From JAGVGT01 sp963807225 (lineage in GTDB: Bacteria > Desulfobacterota > Desulfobulbia > Desulfobulbales > JAGXFP01): a DNA stretch of 64,000 bases. Below, in pieces: positions 28,647-38,502 of the stretch (positions are counted from its first letter, which is position 1; the number at the start of each line of letters is the position of its first letter). The position numbers and the translations under genes are program-made. The notes under the pieces are model-generated. The model was not told where the DNA came from and did no database searches. It saw only the letters and a program-made list of their open reading frames with translations. The stretch covers positions 310,001 to 374,000 of the forward strand of contig CAWEAD010000007.1 in NCBI GenBank assembly GCA_963807225.1, in the 5' to 3' direction.

Positions 28647-28961
28647 AAAGACCTCCTCTCGGCTGAGGTGATTCTGTAGGGAGGATTCCCGGGTCGGACG
28701 TGACTTTGCGCACTGCCTGTTCTCAGCTTAATACCGGTGGAAAAGCCAAGTCAAAAGCTAATTTGACCTTCCATCTCCCGGCACCCTGTAAATCCTCCCT
28801 CCGCTCTCTTCAATTAAAACAATAACCATTTCATTTTAGGCCTGGCAAATATCAACCAGGATGATATATTGATATTACCTATTACTCATATCGCTTGATA
28901 CGATAGACACACCCCGGGCAATCATCCTGATCATAGATGAATTTTAATGGAACGAGGAATT
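28647..28961. promoter_or_regulatory. Divergent intergenic region
   Basis: The 315 bases between the divergent starts become AT-rich from about 28800. They contain a short inverted repeat TATCG-N7-CGATA near 28895, close to the YedF start. This is where promoters of both genes and a LysR-type site would be expected. I could not assign a definite -35/-10 pair. Confidence 0.35.
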
Positions 28962-29360
28962 ATGGAGCCAAAACAGAACTGCTGCGCCGGTATTGACAGA
29001 GAAGGGACTAAAGCTTCAATCAGCCACGGTACCGTGGTCTACTTGAACTCGACCGTCATGGGCCGGGGTGATGACGCCCTGGGGGCCAAGCTGCTGGGGG
29101 TTTTTCTCGATACCCTGGCCCACTTCGCCCCCCGGGTCTCACACCTGCTGCTGGTCAACTCCGGGGTCAAACTGGCCTGCACCGGCTCCCCGGTTCTTGA
29201 ACAGCTGGAGGGGCTGGCCTCTGCCGACATCGAAATCCTCTCCTGCGGTACCTGCCTCAACCATTTCGCCCTCGGCGAGGAACTGCAGGTCGGCAAGGTA
29301 TCGAACATGATGGAGATCATTGAGTTACAAACCCGGGCGCAACGCCTGATTACCCCTTGA
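28962..29360 (+). CDS. YedF-like sulfurtransferase-type protein of selenium metabolism (DsrE fold)
   Basis: This 132-residue protein matches the C-terminal DsrE-like part of YedF. It has VYLNSTVMGRGDDALGAKLL near the start, LLLVNSGVKLA, and a conserved CGTCLNHF (Cys pair near 104-107). Many YedF proteins carry an N-terminal TusA domain; here it is absent. The family is genomically linked to selenium use. I chose the ATG at 28962 for its GAGGA site; ATG at 28947 is alternative. A LysR regulator follows 31 bases downstream. Confidence 0.8.
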   Translation: MEPKQNCCAGIDREGTKASISHGTVVYLNSTVMGRGDDALGAKLLGVFLDTLAHFAPRVSHLLLVNSGVKLACTGSPVLEQLEGLASADIEILSCGTCLNHFALGEELQVGKVSNMMEIIELQTRAQRLITP

Positions 29361-29391
29361 ACCGAATTCTCGAAAAAACGGAGGACTGCAG

Positions 29392-30279
29392 ATGGATTTC
29401 CACCAGCTCAGAATATTCTCGGAAGTTTACCGGTTGCGCAGCTTCACCCGGGCGGCCGAGTCCCTGCATATCAGCCAGCCGACCATCAGCGAGCACATCA
29501 AAAACCTGGAAGGCGAACTCTCCTGCAAACTCTTCGACCGCATGGGACGAACGATTATCCCCACGGCCGAGGCCGAACTGCTCTTCCCCCGAGCCCAGCA
29601 GCTGCTTGATGCCCTGATTCGACTACAGGACGATCTGCTCCGCTCCCGGGAAGAGATCAGTGGAGAGATCGCCCTAGGGGCCAGCACCATCCCCGGCACC
29701 TACATCATTCCCGGCCGGGTCGTCGAATTCCGCCGACTGCACCCGGAGGTTACTTTTCAGGTGCTGATCGAGGATACCGCCAGGATCATCAAGATGATCC
29801 TCGACCACGAGTTGTTCTGCGGCATCGTCGGCGCGAAAATCCCCTCGGACAAGCTGAACTATCTGCCCTTCCACCGGGACGAACTGATTCTGGTCGGCCG
29901 AAGCAATCTCTTCCCTACCACCTCCCAATCCACCTCAGGTCTGGTCAAGCTGCCCTTCCTATTGCGGGAGGAAGGATCAGGCACCCGGCGGATCATGGAG
30001 GAACACCTGGCCGGCCAGGGACTGGCGGTGGGCGACCTCAATACCGTGGCGATCCTTGGTTCCACCGCCGCGGTCAAGGAGGCGGTTTGCCAGGGGCTGG
30101 GAGTGACCATTCTCTCCCGGTTGGCAGTGGCCAGGGAACTGGCCGACGGAACCCTGACCGAAATCAGGATCAAGGGGCTCAAGATGGGTCGGGATTTCTT
30201 CCTGGTCCACCACAACCAGAGGACCCTACCGGTCCATTACCAGATCTTCTGTCACCAATTGCAGCAGGATCGATCCTGA
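29392..30279 (+). CDS. LysR-family transcriptional regulator, selenium-associated type
   Basis: This 295-residue regulator has an N-terminal winged helix-turn-helix (1-60, RLRSFTRAAESLHISQPTIS) and a periplasmic-binding-like effector domain (about 90-295). It follows the yedF-like gene directly (a GGAGG site precedes its start). The pairing matches the known selenium-metabolism-associated LysR group. Its effector is unknown. No selD, selA or selenoprotein gene is in the window. Confidence 0.85.
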   Translation: MDFHQLRIFSEVYRLRSFTRAAESLHISQPTISEHIKNLEGELSCKLFDRMGRTIIPTAEAELLFPRAQQLLDALIRLQDDLLRSREEISGEIALGASTIPGTYIIPGRVVEFRRLHPEVTFQVLIEDTARIIKMILDHELFCGIVGAKIPSDKLNYLPFHRDELILVGRSNLFPTTSQSTSGLVKLPFLLREEGSGTRRIMEEHLAGQGLAVGDLNTVAILGSTAAVKEAVCQGLGVTILSRLAVARELADGTLTEIRIKGLKMGRDFFLVHHNQRTLPVHYQIFCHQLQQDRS

Positions 30280-30534
30280 AACTTCCGGAATTAACCTGGA
30301 TTACATCCGAGAAAGGGTTTTATGGTGAGCAAGATTCCGTGCCCACCATACCAGGCTGGCGCTGCTTTCACGCAATATCCGATTAAATTGCGCAATTAGC
30401 GGCCGATTAGCCTTCACTACATACATGTCAGTATTTAATTAAAAACTTTAACTTGACTCTCTCAGGTACTCTCCGGTAAATTCCCCGCAGATCATCGGCC
30501 GGCCCACCCCGGCTTACCGCAAACGGGAAGAGAG

Positions 30535-30705
30535 ATGTTAAAAGGTAAATTTATCCGCATTTTCTGGATCGTTTTGCTGGTTCTCAGCGCCTTTATCCTG
30601 GGCTACACCCTCAAACCAACCTCGGAAAGACCCCGTCCCTTCGCTGCGGCCATGGGAACCGGCCGCCCCTTCGCCCCGCCGCTGAACTTCGGGGGCCGCC
30701 GGTAA
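30535..30705 (+). CDS. Small membrane protein (56 residues)
   Basis: The frame ATG 30535 to TAA 30703 encodes 56 residues. An N-terminal membrane helix (about 7-25, FWIVLLVLSAFILGYTL) precedes a short Pro/Arg/Gly tail. GGGAAGAGAG precedes the start. It ends four bases before the NapH-like gene, so it is probably cotranscribed with it, perhaps as a small accessory subunit. No family recognised. Confidence 0.6.
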   Translation: MLKGKFIRIFWIVLLVLSAFILGYTLKPTSERPRPFAAAMGTGRPFAPPLNFGGRR

Positions 30706-30709
30706 ACAG

Positions 30710-31549
30710 ATGGCGGGCAAACCGGCAAAACCGGCCTGGCGACGCTGGCTCACCGCCCGGCCGACCGTGCAGACCGCGGCCCTTCTGGCAGCCAATGCCT
30801 ACTACTTTTCGTTTTTACGCTTCCTGCCCTGCGGCTACCTGCAATGTTCCAATTGCGTGCTGTCCACCTTTTCCTGTCCACTGATCCTGATCCAGCGCGG
30901 CGCGGTTATGGCCTCCATGGGATTGCTCGGCATGATGGGTGCCAAAATCATCGGTTCGGTAGCCGCCGCTTGGGCCATGCTGATCTTTTTCGGCGCCCTC
31001 TTCGGTACCTGGGCTTGCGGCTGGCTCTGCCCCTTCGGCTTTCTCCAGGACCTGCTGGGCCGCATTCCCTTACCGAAATTCCGGCTGCCTAACTGGAGTG
31101 GTTGGTTTCGCCTGCCGATCTTCATCGGGGCGGTGGTCGCCGCACCCTATCTCACCAAAACTCTTTTCTTCTGCGATCTCTGCCCCTCCGGCACGGTCAA
31201 CCGCCTCTGGCAGCAAGGTGCCGGCATTCCCCTCTTCTTCAAAACCCCGGAAGGGGTTATGGCCATGATTTCGTTGCTGGTGCTGGCGCTGGTGAGCATC
31301 GCCGCCTTCTTCGTCCAGCGCCCATTCTGCTCGCTACTCTGCCCCATCGGCGGTTTGCACGGACTGTTCAACCGGATCTCGGGGATATTCTTGAAGGTTG
31401 ATCGTGAGCGTTGCGTTGACTGCGGTCGCTGCCGCGAACTTTGCCCGCAGGGAATCGATCCGGTGGCTACGCCGGCCCACTCCCAGTGCAGCCGGTGCCT
31501 GGAATGCACCAAGGCCTGCAAGTTCATCAAGCTGGAGGTCAGGGTATGA
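30710..31549 (+). CDS. NapH/NosR-like membrane ferredoxin (4Fe-4S)
   Basis: This 279-residue inner-membrane protein has about five helices and two CGWLCP-like and CSLLCP motifs at the membrane face (the 12501 type of NapH/CcoG). At the C-terminus, two 4Fe-4S motifs follow: CVDCGRCRELCP (about 239-250) and CSRCLECTKAC (about 262-272). Such proteins pass electrons between the quinone pool and periplasmic redox enzymes. No partner oxidoreductase is adjacent apart from the small membrane protein. The electron acceptor is therefore unknown. Confidence 0.85.
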   Translation: MAGKPAKPAWRRWLTARPTVQTAALLAANAYYFSFLRFLPCGYLQCSNCVLSTFSCPLILIQRGAVMASMGLLGMMGAKIIGSVAAAWAMLIFFGALFGTWACGWLCPFGFLQDLLGRIPLPKFRLPNWSGWFRLPIFIGAVVAAPYLTKTLFFCDLCPSGTVNRLWQQGAGIPLFFKTPEGVMAMISLLVLALVSIAAFFVQRPFCSLLCPIGGLHGLFNRISGIFLKVDRERCVDCGRCRELCPQGIDPVATPAHSQCSRCLECTKACKFIKLEVRV

Positions 31550-31727
31550 AATGGAGTTCGCCAATTCGCTGGTCTAAAAATACCGGAACATCATCTCTTT
31601 GATCGAGGCCGCCGGTTGAAGGGCAAAGTGTATGAGTATCCAAGCGCCGGTATTCAGAACAAGGCGACACCGAATCCCGATTGCTGATTCCTGATTTCTT
31701 ATTTTTAACTTCTATCTGGGTGTCGTC

Positions 31728-32711
31728 ATGTGGAAACTGCTGCTGACCATCAATCGTAATCTGATCATCGCCGTGCCGACCGCCATGCTCCTGGGCTTCG
31801 GTTTCGGACTGATGGCCGACAAACTCTGGCTAACCGGGCTGAAAGAACTCATCGTGCCGTTGACCTTCCTGATGGTCTACCCGATGATGGTGGCCCTGAA
31901 CATCAATCACCTCAAGGAGGGAATCAATCTCAGGCTGCAGCTGGTCACCCAGTTGCTGAATTTCGCGGTCATTCCTTTCCTGGCTTACGGCCTGGGGCTT
32001 TACTTCTTTCCGGATCGTCCCTACATGGCGCTCGGCCTGTTGCTGGCGGCGTTGTTGCCCACCAGCGGCATGACCATCTCCTGGACCGGCTTCGCCAAGG
32101 GTAACCTGGGCGCCGCCATCAACATGACGGTGATCGGCCTTACCGCCGGCTCCCTGGCTACCCCTTTCTATGTCGAATGGCTGATGGGCCAAACCGTCAA
32201 CGTCAATCTGATCATGGTCGTGAAGCAGATTCTGATCATCGTCTTTCTGCCCATGGTTCTTGGCTTCATCACCCGGCAGATATTTCTCAAGAAGTACGGG
32301 CCGGCCGAGTTCAAGCAGACCTGGGCTCCGCGATTCCCCTCCCTTTCCACCGTCGGGGTGCTGGGTATCGTCGCCGTGGCCATGGCTTTAAAGGCCAAGA
32401 CCATCGCCGCTCAGCCGGCCATCATCGGCTACATCTTCATCCCCCTGGGTTTACTCTATCTGGTCAACTTCACGCTCAGCACCCTGGTAGGGAAAATCTT
32501 CTTCAACCGGGGCGAAGGTATCGCCCTGGTCTACGGCACGGTGATGCGCAACCTCTCCATCGCTTTGGCCATCGCCATCACCACCTTCGGCGAGAAAGGG
32601 GCCGATACCGCCCTGGTCATCGCCGCCTCTTACATCATCCAGGTCCAGGCCGCCGCCTGGTATGTTAGATTGACCGATAGGATCTTCGGACCGGCCGGAA
32701 ATAAGGTCTGA
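31728..32711 (+). CDS. ACR3/BASS-family transporter
   Basis: This 327-residue membrane protein has about 10 helices and belongs to the bile acid:Na+ symporter superfamily, closest in look to ACR3-type arsenite exporters (PMMVALNINHL, LLPTSGMTISW). The Cys of the ACR3 fourth helix that is needed for arsenite is not seen (the region reads LLPTSGMT), so arsenite may not be the substrate. No arsR or arsC is adjacent. It starts with ATG at 31728. Confidence 0.7.
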   Translation: MWKLLLTINRNLIIAVPTAMLLGFGFGLMADKLWLTGLKELIVPLTFLMVYPMMVALNINHLKEGINLRLQLVTQLLNFAVIPFLAYGLGLYFFPDRPYMALGLLLAALLPTSGMTISWTGFAKGNLGAAINMTVIGLTAGSLATPFYVEWLMGQTVNVNLIMVVKQILIIVFLPMVLGFITRQIFLKKYGPAEFKQTWAPRFPSLSTVGVLGIVAVAMALKAKTIAAQPAIIGYIFIPLGLLYLVNFTLSTLVGKIFFNRGEGIALVYGTVMRNLSIALAIAITTFGEKGADTALVIAASYIIQVQAAAWYVRLTDRIFGPAGNKV

Positions 32712-32905
32712 ACCTCAGCGCGCTATTCTCGCCCGCTCATTTGACTCGCCATCCTCCAGTCACCCTCATAACCGGTTTGAGACCGGGTTGTCTTTCCGGC
32801 CCAAAAGCCGCTCAACAGCCGACCTGCCGCCAAGCCGGCAATAGGGAAATATTTCTTCCATTGCCGGCAATAGCTTCTCTATACTTATCAAAGGAGGAGC
32901 AAGCC

Positions 32906-33259
32906 ATGGATATCCGACTCAAACGCGCCTACGACCAACCAACCGCCGATGACGGCTACCGGGTCCTGGTGGACCGGGTCTGGCCGCGCGGGGTCAAGAA
33001 GGAGGATCTGCGGCTGGATGAGTGGCTGAAGGAGATCGCTCCTTCCTCTTCGCTGCGCAAATGGTTCGGCCACGATCCGGAAAGATGGCCGCGCTTTATC
33101 GAACGCTATTTCGGTGAACTAGAGAAATACGGCCAGGAAACAAAGCGGCTGGCGACCATCGCTGCCAAGGGCCGCCTGACTCTGGTTTATGGCGCCCGGG
33201 ACCGGGAGTATAACAATGCTGTGGCGCTGAAGGAATATTTGCAGAAGAACGCGGCCTGA
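32906..33259 (+). CDS. DUF488 family protein
   Basis: This 117-residue cytosolic protein has the family hallmark VDRVWPRGVKKEDL and a later TLVYGARDREYNNA. The function of DUF488 is not known; it is often found near stress or redox genes. The ATG at 32906 follows a strong GGAGGAG site. A longer frame from 32741 is rejected. Confidence 0.88.
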   Translation: MDIRLKRAYDQPTADDGYRVLVDRVWPRGVKKEDLRLDEWLKEIAPSSSLRKWFGHDPERWPRFIERYFGELEKYGQETKRLATIAAKGRLTLVYGARDREYNNAVALKEYLQKNAA

Positions 33260-33314
33260 TAAAGCCGCCGGCTCCAGCTTTAATCTTAATACCAACACAA
33301 TAATCGGAGATGAT

Positions 33315-33767
33315 ATGACAATCGGGAAATTACTGTTACACACCGACAATTCGGCGGCCCAGCTCTGCATCCGGCTGGGCCTGGGGGTGGTGATGCTGCC
33401 TCATGGAGCCCAGAAACTTCTGGGCTGGTTCGGCGGACCCGGCTGGAGCAAGACCATCGAGATCTTCGCCGGCCTGGGCTTTCCGCCCTGGTCCACCACC
33501 CTGTTGATCCTGCTCGAATCGGTGGGCGCCCTGCTGCTGATCGCCGGCTTCCTGACCCGAATCATGGCCGCCGGCTTTCTGACCAGCATGAGCATCTGCA
33601 TGTTCATGAACCATGTGCAAAACGGCTTCTTCATGAACTGGTTCGGCAACCAGAAGGGCGAAGGCTTTGAATATCACCTGTTGGTCTTCGGCATCGTCAT
33701 CGCCCTGATCATCAAGGGCGGCGGCAAGTTTTCGCTGGACCGAGCCCTCAGCTCCGGCGGTGACTAG
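33315..33767 (+). CDS. DoxX family membrane protein
   Basis: This 150-residue protein has four membrane helices and the DoxX start region RLGLGVVMLPHGAQKLLGWF. DoxX proteins are thought to act with quinone-linked redox or oxidative-stress systems; the exact role here is unknown. A GGAG sits near the start (about 8 bases upstream). Confidence 0.85.
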   Translation: MTIGKLLLHTDNSAAQLCIRLGLGVVMLPHGAQKLLGWFGGPGWSKTIEIFAGLGFPPWSTTLLILLESVGALLLIAGFLTRIMAAGFLTSMSICMFMNHVQNGFFMNWFGNQKGEGFEYHLLVFGIVIALIIKGGGKFSLDRALSSGGD

Positions 33768-33888
33768 CCTGCCGGACGAGATAATCTTGAAGGTGCTTTA
33801 TAGGTCTGGCGCCTTACACAACTCGTCCTAGACCAAAGGGCAAAGCTGTCTCGCTTCAAATTCTTAGTCAACTAAAGGCCGAAGGTTT

Positions 33889-35379
33889 ATGCCTGAACAG
33901 CCCCTCCGCAAGATCCTGATCACCGGCGCTACCGGCTATATCGGCCGCAGGCTAACTCAACGACTGCTCGGCCGCCCGGACCTGACCCTGCGCCTGCTGG
34001 TCCGCAACCGCGCCAAGATCACCACTGCGCTGCTGGAACAGGTCGAAATCATTGAGGGCGATACCTTCGACGCCGCTTCCCTGGGGCAAGCCCTGGCCGG
34101 GGTCGATACCGCCTATTACCTGATCCATTCCATGGGCGGCCAGGGGGATTTTGCCGAGCGCGACCGGCAGAGTGCCGAGAACTTCCGTACCGCCTGTATC
34201 ACGGCCGGGGTCCGCCGGGTTATCTACCTCGGCGGTCTGGGCCACCGGGAAACCGCGAGTCGCCACCTGGCCAGCCGCATCGAGACCGGCGAGATCCTCG
34301 GTGCCGAGCCGGAAAAACTCCAGCTCGTCTGGTTCCGGGCCGGGGTTATCATCGGCGCCGGCAGCGCCAGCTTCGAGATCATCCGCAATCTGGTCCAGAA
34401 ACTGCCGGTCATGATCACCCCCAAATGGGTAATGACCAGAACCCAGCCCATTGGTGTGCAGGATGTCCTTTCCTATCTGGAGGCAGCCCTTGACCTGGAG
34501 ACCGGGGAAAGCCTGGTCGTGGATATCGGGGCCGAGCAGATGAGCTTCCGCCGGATAATGCTGGAAGCGGCTCGGGCCATGGGGTTGCACCGCCTGCTGA
34601 TCCCGGTGCCGGTACTGAGCCCGCGCCTGTCTTCCTTCTGGCTCATCCTCTTCACCCCGGTGCCCTTCAGGATGGCCGCCGCCCTGGTGGAAGGGCTCAA
34701 GTCTGAGACCATTGCCCAAAACGACAATGCCGCCCGCATTTTCCCGGAGATCAGCCCCAGGCCATACTCCACGGCGGTTGAAGAGGCCATGGCCGAAATG
34801 GAACATCAGGAAGTAATTAGCCGCTGGTGCGACTCCAGCGGCGGCGCCGTCTGCGATATCAAGGGCCAAACCGAACCCGCTGGCGCCATCCTCCGGGACC
34901 GGCGGGAGGTCGAACTGGGAAAGGTTACTCCGGCTGCGGTCTACCGGGCGGTCTGCAACCTGGGCGGGACCTCAGGCTGGTACGACTACCAGCTGCTCTG
35001 GCGCATCCGCGGCTGGCTCGACAAGCTGGCCGGCGGCTATGGCCTGAACAGGGGCCGCAGGCTGAGGAGCGAGTTGCGGATCGGCGATGCGGTAGATTTC
35101 TGGAAGGTAGCCGATCTCAAGGAGAACAAGCGGGTTCTCCTGCTGGCCCAGATGAAGGTGCCGGGCAAGGCCTGGCTGGAGTTCGACATCCAGCCCGACC
35201 GGTTGGTGCAAACCGCCCACTTCAACCCCCGCGGCCTGCTGGGTCGGCTTTACTGGTATTCGGTCCTGCCCCTGCACCACCTGGTCTTCGGCAACCTGGC
35301 CCGCGGCATCGTCCGCCATGCCGCCCGCTTGTCGGCCAAAGATTCCGCCCGGTCGTCAAAAGCCAATCGGATACGATAA
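33889..35379 (+). CDS. NAD(P)-binding SDR protein with C-terminal DUF2867
   Basis: This 496-residue protein has an N-terminal extended SDR/NmrA-like Rossmann fold (GATGYIGR, about 12-19; YYLIHSM near 76) and a C-terminal DUF2867 domain (about 345-480). Fusions of this kind are common in bacteria. They are predicted to act on lipid or quinone-like compounds, but none is firmly characterised as far as I know. It is followed by the Sir2 gene after 46 bases. Confidence 0.82.
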   Translation: MPEQPLRKILITGATGYIGRRLTQRLLGRPDLTLRLLVRNRAKITTALLEQVEIIEGDTFDAASLGQALAGVDTAYYLIHSMGGQGDFAERDRQSAENFRTACITAGVRRVIYLGGLGHRETASRHLASRIETGEILGAEPEKLQLVWFRAGVIIGAGSASFEIIRNLVQKLPVMITPKWVMTRTQPIGVQDVLSYLEAALDLETGESLVVDIGAEQMSFRRIMLEAARAMGLHRLLIPVPVLSPRLSSFWLILFTPVPFRMAAALVEGLKSETIAQNDNAARIFPEISPRPYSTAVEEAMAEMEHQEVISRWCDSSGGAVCDIKGQTEPAGAILRDRREVELGKVTPAAVYRAVCNLGGTSGWYDYQLLWRIRGWLDKLAGGYGLNRGRRLRSELRIGDAVDFWKVADLKENKRVLLLAQMKVPGKAWLEFDIQPDRLVQTAHFNPRGLLGRLYWYSVLPLHHLVFGNLARGIVRHAARLSAKDSARSSKANRIR

Positions 35380-35425
35380 GCGCAATGCAGGGAGCCATGC
35401 TCCAAGAAACGGCTGAATCGACTCG

Positions 35426-36163
35426 ATGAACCCGGAACAAATCAACAAGGCCGCCGTCATGATCAGGCGGAGTCGTAAGGTCATCGTCCTGACCGGGGCC
35501 GGAGCCAGCACCGAGAGCGGCATCCCCGATTTCCGAGGCAAGGGAGGACTATGGTCGCGCTATGCCCCCATGGAGTACGGCACTATCGGTGCCTTTCGTA
35601 CCAATCCCCGCAAGGTCTGGAGGATGCTGGCCGAACTGGTCGACATTACCAAAGCCGAGCCCAACCCCGGCCATTACGGACTGGCCACCCTGGAAAAAGC
35701 GGGCTTTCTCAAGGGCATTATCACCCAGAACATTGACGGTCTGCATCAGAAAGCCGGTAGCCGAACCGTAGTCGAATATCACGGATCGCTGGCCACCTTT
35801 TCCTGCTTGGCCTGCGGTAATCAGATGTCCCTGGCCCAGGTTCTTCGCCTGTCCCTGCCGCCCCACTGCCCGGCCTGCGCCAGCATCCTGAAGCCTGATA
35901 TCGTCTTTTTCGACGAGCTGATCCCGGCCTCGGCTCTGGCCTGGAGTGACGAACTGGTTAACGGCGCCGACTGCCTGCTGGTCGCCGGCACCTCCGGTCA
36001 AGTCATGCCGGCCGCCCAGATCCCCGCCCGGATCGCCCGACAGGGCGGCACCATCATCGAGATCAACCGGGAACCAGCCCTTGATCAGCTGGCCGATCTG
36101 GTGCTGGTCGGCTCCTTCGCAACGATCATGACCGCCCTGGCCTTCGAATTATCGGAAAAATAG
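35426..36163 (+). CDS. cobB: NAD-dependent protein deacylase (Sir2/CobB)
   Basis: This 245-residue cytosolic enzyme should remove acyl groups from lysines using NAD+. It shows GAGASTESGIPDFRG (about 19-33), QNIDGLH (about 103-109), the catalytic His in EYHGS, and a zinc site with CLAC and CPAC pairs. The length is normal. A short hairpin GGTTT-N4-AAACC directly follows the stop but lacks a T-run. Confidence 0.93.
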   Translation: MNPEQINKAAVMIRRSRKVIVLTGAGASTESGIPDFRGKGGLWSRYAPMEYGTIGAFRTNPRKVWRMLAELVDITKAEPNPGHYGLATLEKAGFLKGIITQNIDGLHQKAGSRTVVEYHGSLATFSCLACGNQMSLAQVLRLSLPPHCPACASILKPDIVFFDELIPASALAWSDELVNGADCLLVAGTSGQVMPAAQIPARIARQGGTIIEINREPALDQLADLVLVGSFATIMTALAFELSEK

Positions 36164-36520
36164 GGTTTCAATAAACCCAGCACCTCGCAACACCCACCAG
36201 AAACAAAAGCCAAAGGCAGACTTTTGGTCACTGCAGAGGGCCGAGGAGCTTTGAGTCGTTTTTTCGGTTTCAAGAAGTGGGTTCTAAGGTCGAAAACCGA
36301 TGTTTTATTGAGCAAAAACAACTGGAATCAATGGATAGTCTTGGTCCGATCCCGCTCGCCCCCCCACGCGCCGTCATTTGCCTCGCTTGATTATCAACAT
36401 CTTTCCCTGCTAAAAAGGGGCAAGACCGCAAGTATTACCTTCTGATTGATCTTCTCCTTTTCTGCTTATTACATCGTGTTATGTAAACCAAAAGGACTAA
36501 TCCGCCACACGAGAAATGCC

Positions 36521-36618
36521 TACTCCTTTTAGCGAAAACCCATCTCTATGATGAGACAAAAATACACTCCCCCGGCGATTGTTATCAGATCTCATTTTCT
36601 GATGTGATTAAGAATAAT
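36521..36618 (+). promoter_or_regulatory. Shared cis element, copy A
   Basis: About 95 bases beginning TACTCCTTTTAGC and ending TGATGTGATTAAGAATAA align closely with 44490-44589. Both lie upstream of plus-strand envelope genes (the lipoprotein at 36697 and wza-like at 44727). The rest of the 36164-36696 gap shows nothing else convincing. The element probably contains the promoter and a common regulator site. Confidence 0.65.
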
Positions 36619-36696
36619 GATCCGAGAATTGGCCGTACCAGAAATTCTCCGGTTGGCTATTCTGATCAACAGATTACTCATAAAGGGGTGAGAGAA

Positions 36697-38502
36697 ATGG
36701 AAAAAAAAGTACTAGACCACCTTATTATCGGGCAGATGCTTTTGGCCTTGGTACTCTTCAGTGGATGCGGCGGCGGTTCTACTGGTTCCTCTTCAACAGC
36801 CTCCACTCCAACAACCGCCACTCCAACAACCCCACCTCCAACAGACCCCCCAATCTATGATACCTCCAGTGTGGGGGGAACGGTGTCCGGATTGATCGGC
36901 ACGGGCCTGGTTTTGCAAAATAACGGGACAGACGATCTTGCCATTTCTGTAGACGAAACAACTTTCAAATTTCCGACTCGCGTTCTAGAGGGAAGCAAGA
37001 CCATCGTAACCATCCTGACTCAACCCACCAATCCACAGCAATCTTGCGAAGTAATAAACGGCGACAGAATTGTTACCGCCGACAACATCGTAGATGTGGA
37101 GGTAAGGTGCATTACCAATATTAACGAAACGTTTGACAGCGGCAGGCTGGATTCAGGCTATTGGAACACGAGCGGACAGTATGATCGGAAACTTGTCGAC
37201 AGCAAACTGCAATTCAATCTGGCGGCGACGGGCGAATTCGCTTTCGATCACCTCCCGTTTCAGGACAAAAACTGTGGGAAGGTTTCCGCCGATGTAACAA
37301 TCAGCGACACGGTTTTCACTGGAACTGGTGCTAGTGACTTCCGTACGCGAATGCAGAATTGCGGTTATCATTCGGACATGGCTGGTGAAGCACCCGGCAA
37401 TCAAACCGGCGACGTTGAGGCCGCGATAATCTGGAACGGCGGCGGCACTCAGGCGTCCTACGTGGTCTTTCGCTGCATAAACGACGACTGTAACAACGTG
37501 GACTCTATCGAATATCTCACCCCCAATGGCAGCACCGGCGTCCTCCTGGGAACAACCCCGCAGAACTCGACCGCAACGTTGTCGATTGATTGGAATAACA
37601 GCCTGTACCCTGAACAGTTCGCCTTCCAGCTTAACAATGATCCTCCCAAGATCTTTGATCCGGTAAACGCTGGCGCGGCCATCGCTGCCGGTGTTCCGAA
37701 CAAACCCTTAAAATATCTTGGCGTTCAGATATATTTACAGGAACCTAATGATACGGCGGAAATGACTGCGACCGTTGACAATGTAACAGACGGTCTTCTG
37801 GCGGATAATTTCGACATCACCAACGAGAAGTACCTGGATGGTTCTTTCTGGAAAAAGACGAACGGCAGACGGCAGATAGAAAATGACCGGCTTGTTATGG
37901 AATCTGCTCAGGAGTTTGTCGATGATCCTGTTGCCGACAACCGATTCAACAACACCACAACACTCCATTCCAATGATGAAATGATCATCACGGGCACCAA
38001 GGTTGTCGAAGCCGATCTCAGCCTGGATCCGGCAACTTATGTGGTGGACAGCGGCAGCAACCCCGCGGAAGTGTATGCTCTACTCGAAATGGAATTCCAA
38101 CCTCCCGGTTCGCTTAAGAATGATTTCACAAATTTCTTTGTGGTACGAGCGGCATTAAAAGAGGGTCCACCAGGGGTTACTGCAGAAATTTTCGCAGAGG
38201 GATGCGCCGATGCAGCCTGCTCTGCAAAATACACCATAGCCGGTGCTGAACAGCCCTTCGCCTCTCCTGTTGTTAAAGGCCAGCCGTATCACTTTAAAAT
38301 AGAAAACTTAGGAAACGGCGCGTTCAACATCACTATGGATGGCATAGAGACAATTTCACTAGATTTATCTTCCGTTCCTGAATTTGCCTCAACAGCTTTC
38401 TCAGGGGTGGAAGTAAGTACGGCCTCCAGAGGGACCGACTTGCCCGGAGAAGAAGCATTTATTCGGGCTTACTTTGATAATGTTCGTACGGGAAGCCTAT
38501 AA
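36697..38502 (+). CDS. Large secreted lipoprotein with beta-sandwich repeats
   Basis: This 601-residue protein has a lipoprotein signal ending in LFSGC (Cys about 25), then a Ser/Thr/Pro-rich linker. A small domain (about 60-150, VGGTVSGL...GLVLQNNG) of a kind common in secreted bacterial proteins follows. Two similar regions come next, opening with NETFDSGRLDSGYW and ADNFDITNEKYLDGSFW, likely concanavalin-like or carbohydrate-binding beta-sandwiches. I chose the ATG at 36697 (GGGGTGAGAG upstream); the frame extends to 36604 without a signal. It shares an upstream element with the wza gene, so it is probably a matrix or surface protein of the same regulon. Confidence 0.7.
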   Translation: MEKKVLDHLIIGQMLLALVLFSGCGGGSTGSSSTASTPTTATPTTPPPTDPPIYDTSSVGGTVSGLIGTGLVLQNNGTDDLAISVDETTFKFPTRVLEGSKTIVTILTQPTNPQQSCEVINGDRIVTADNIVDVEVRCITNINETFDSGRLDSGYWNTSGQYDRKLVDSKLQFNLAATGEFAFDHLPFQDKNCGKVSADVTISDTVFTGTGASDFRTRMQNCGYHSDMAGEAPGNQTGDVEAAIIWNGGGTQASYVVFRCINDDCNNVDSIEYLTPNGSTGVLLGTTPQNSTATLSIDWNNSLYPEQFAFQLNNDPPKIFDPVNAGAAIAAGVPNKPLKYLGVQIYLQEPNDTAEMTATVDNVTDGLLADNFDITNEKYLDGSFWKKTNGRRQIENDRLVMESAQEFVDDPVADNRFNNTTTLHSNDEMIITGTKVVEADLSLDPATYVVDSGSNPAEVYALLEMEFQPPGSLKNDFTNFFVVRAALKEGPPGVTAEIFAEGCADAACSAKYTIAGAEQPFASPVVKGQPYHFKIENLGNGAFNITMDGIETISLDLSSVPEFASTAFSGVEVSTASRGTDLPGEEAFIRAYFDNVRTGSL

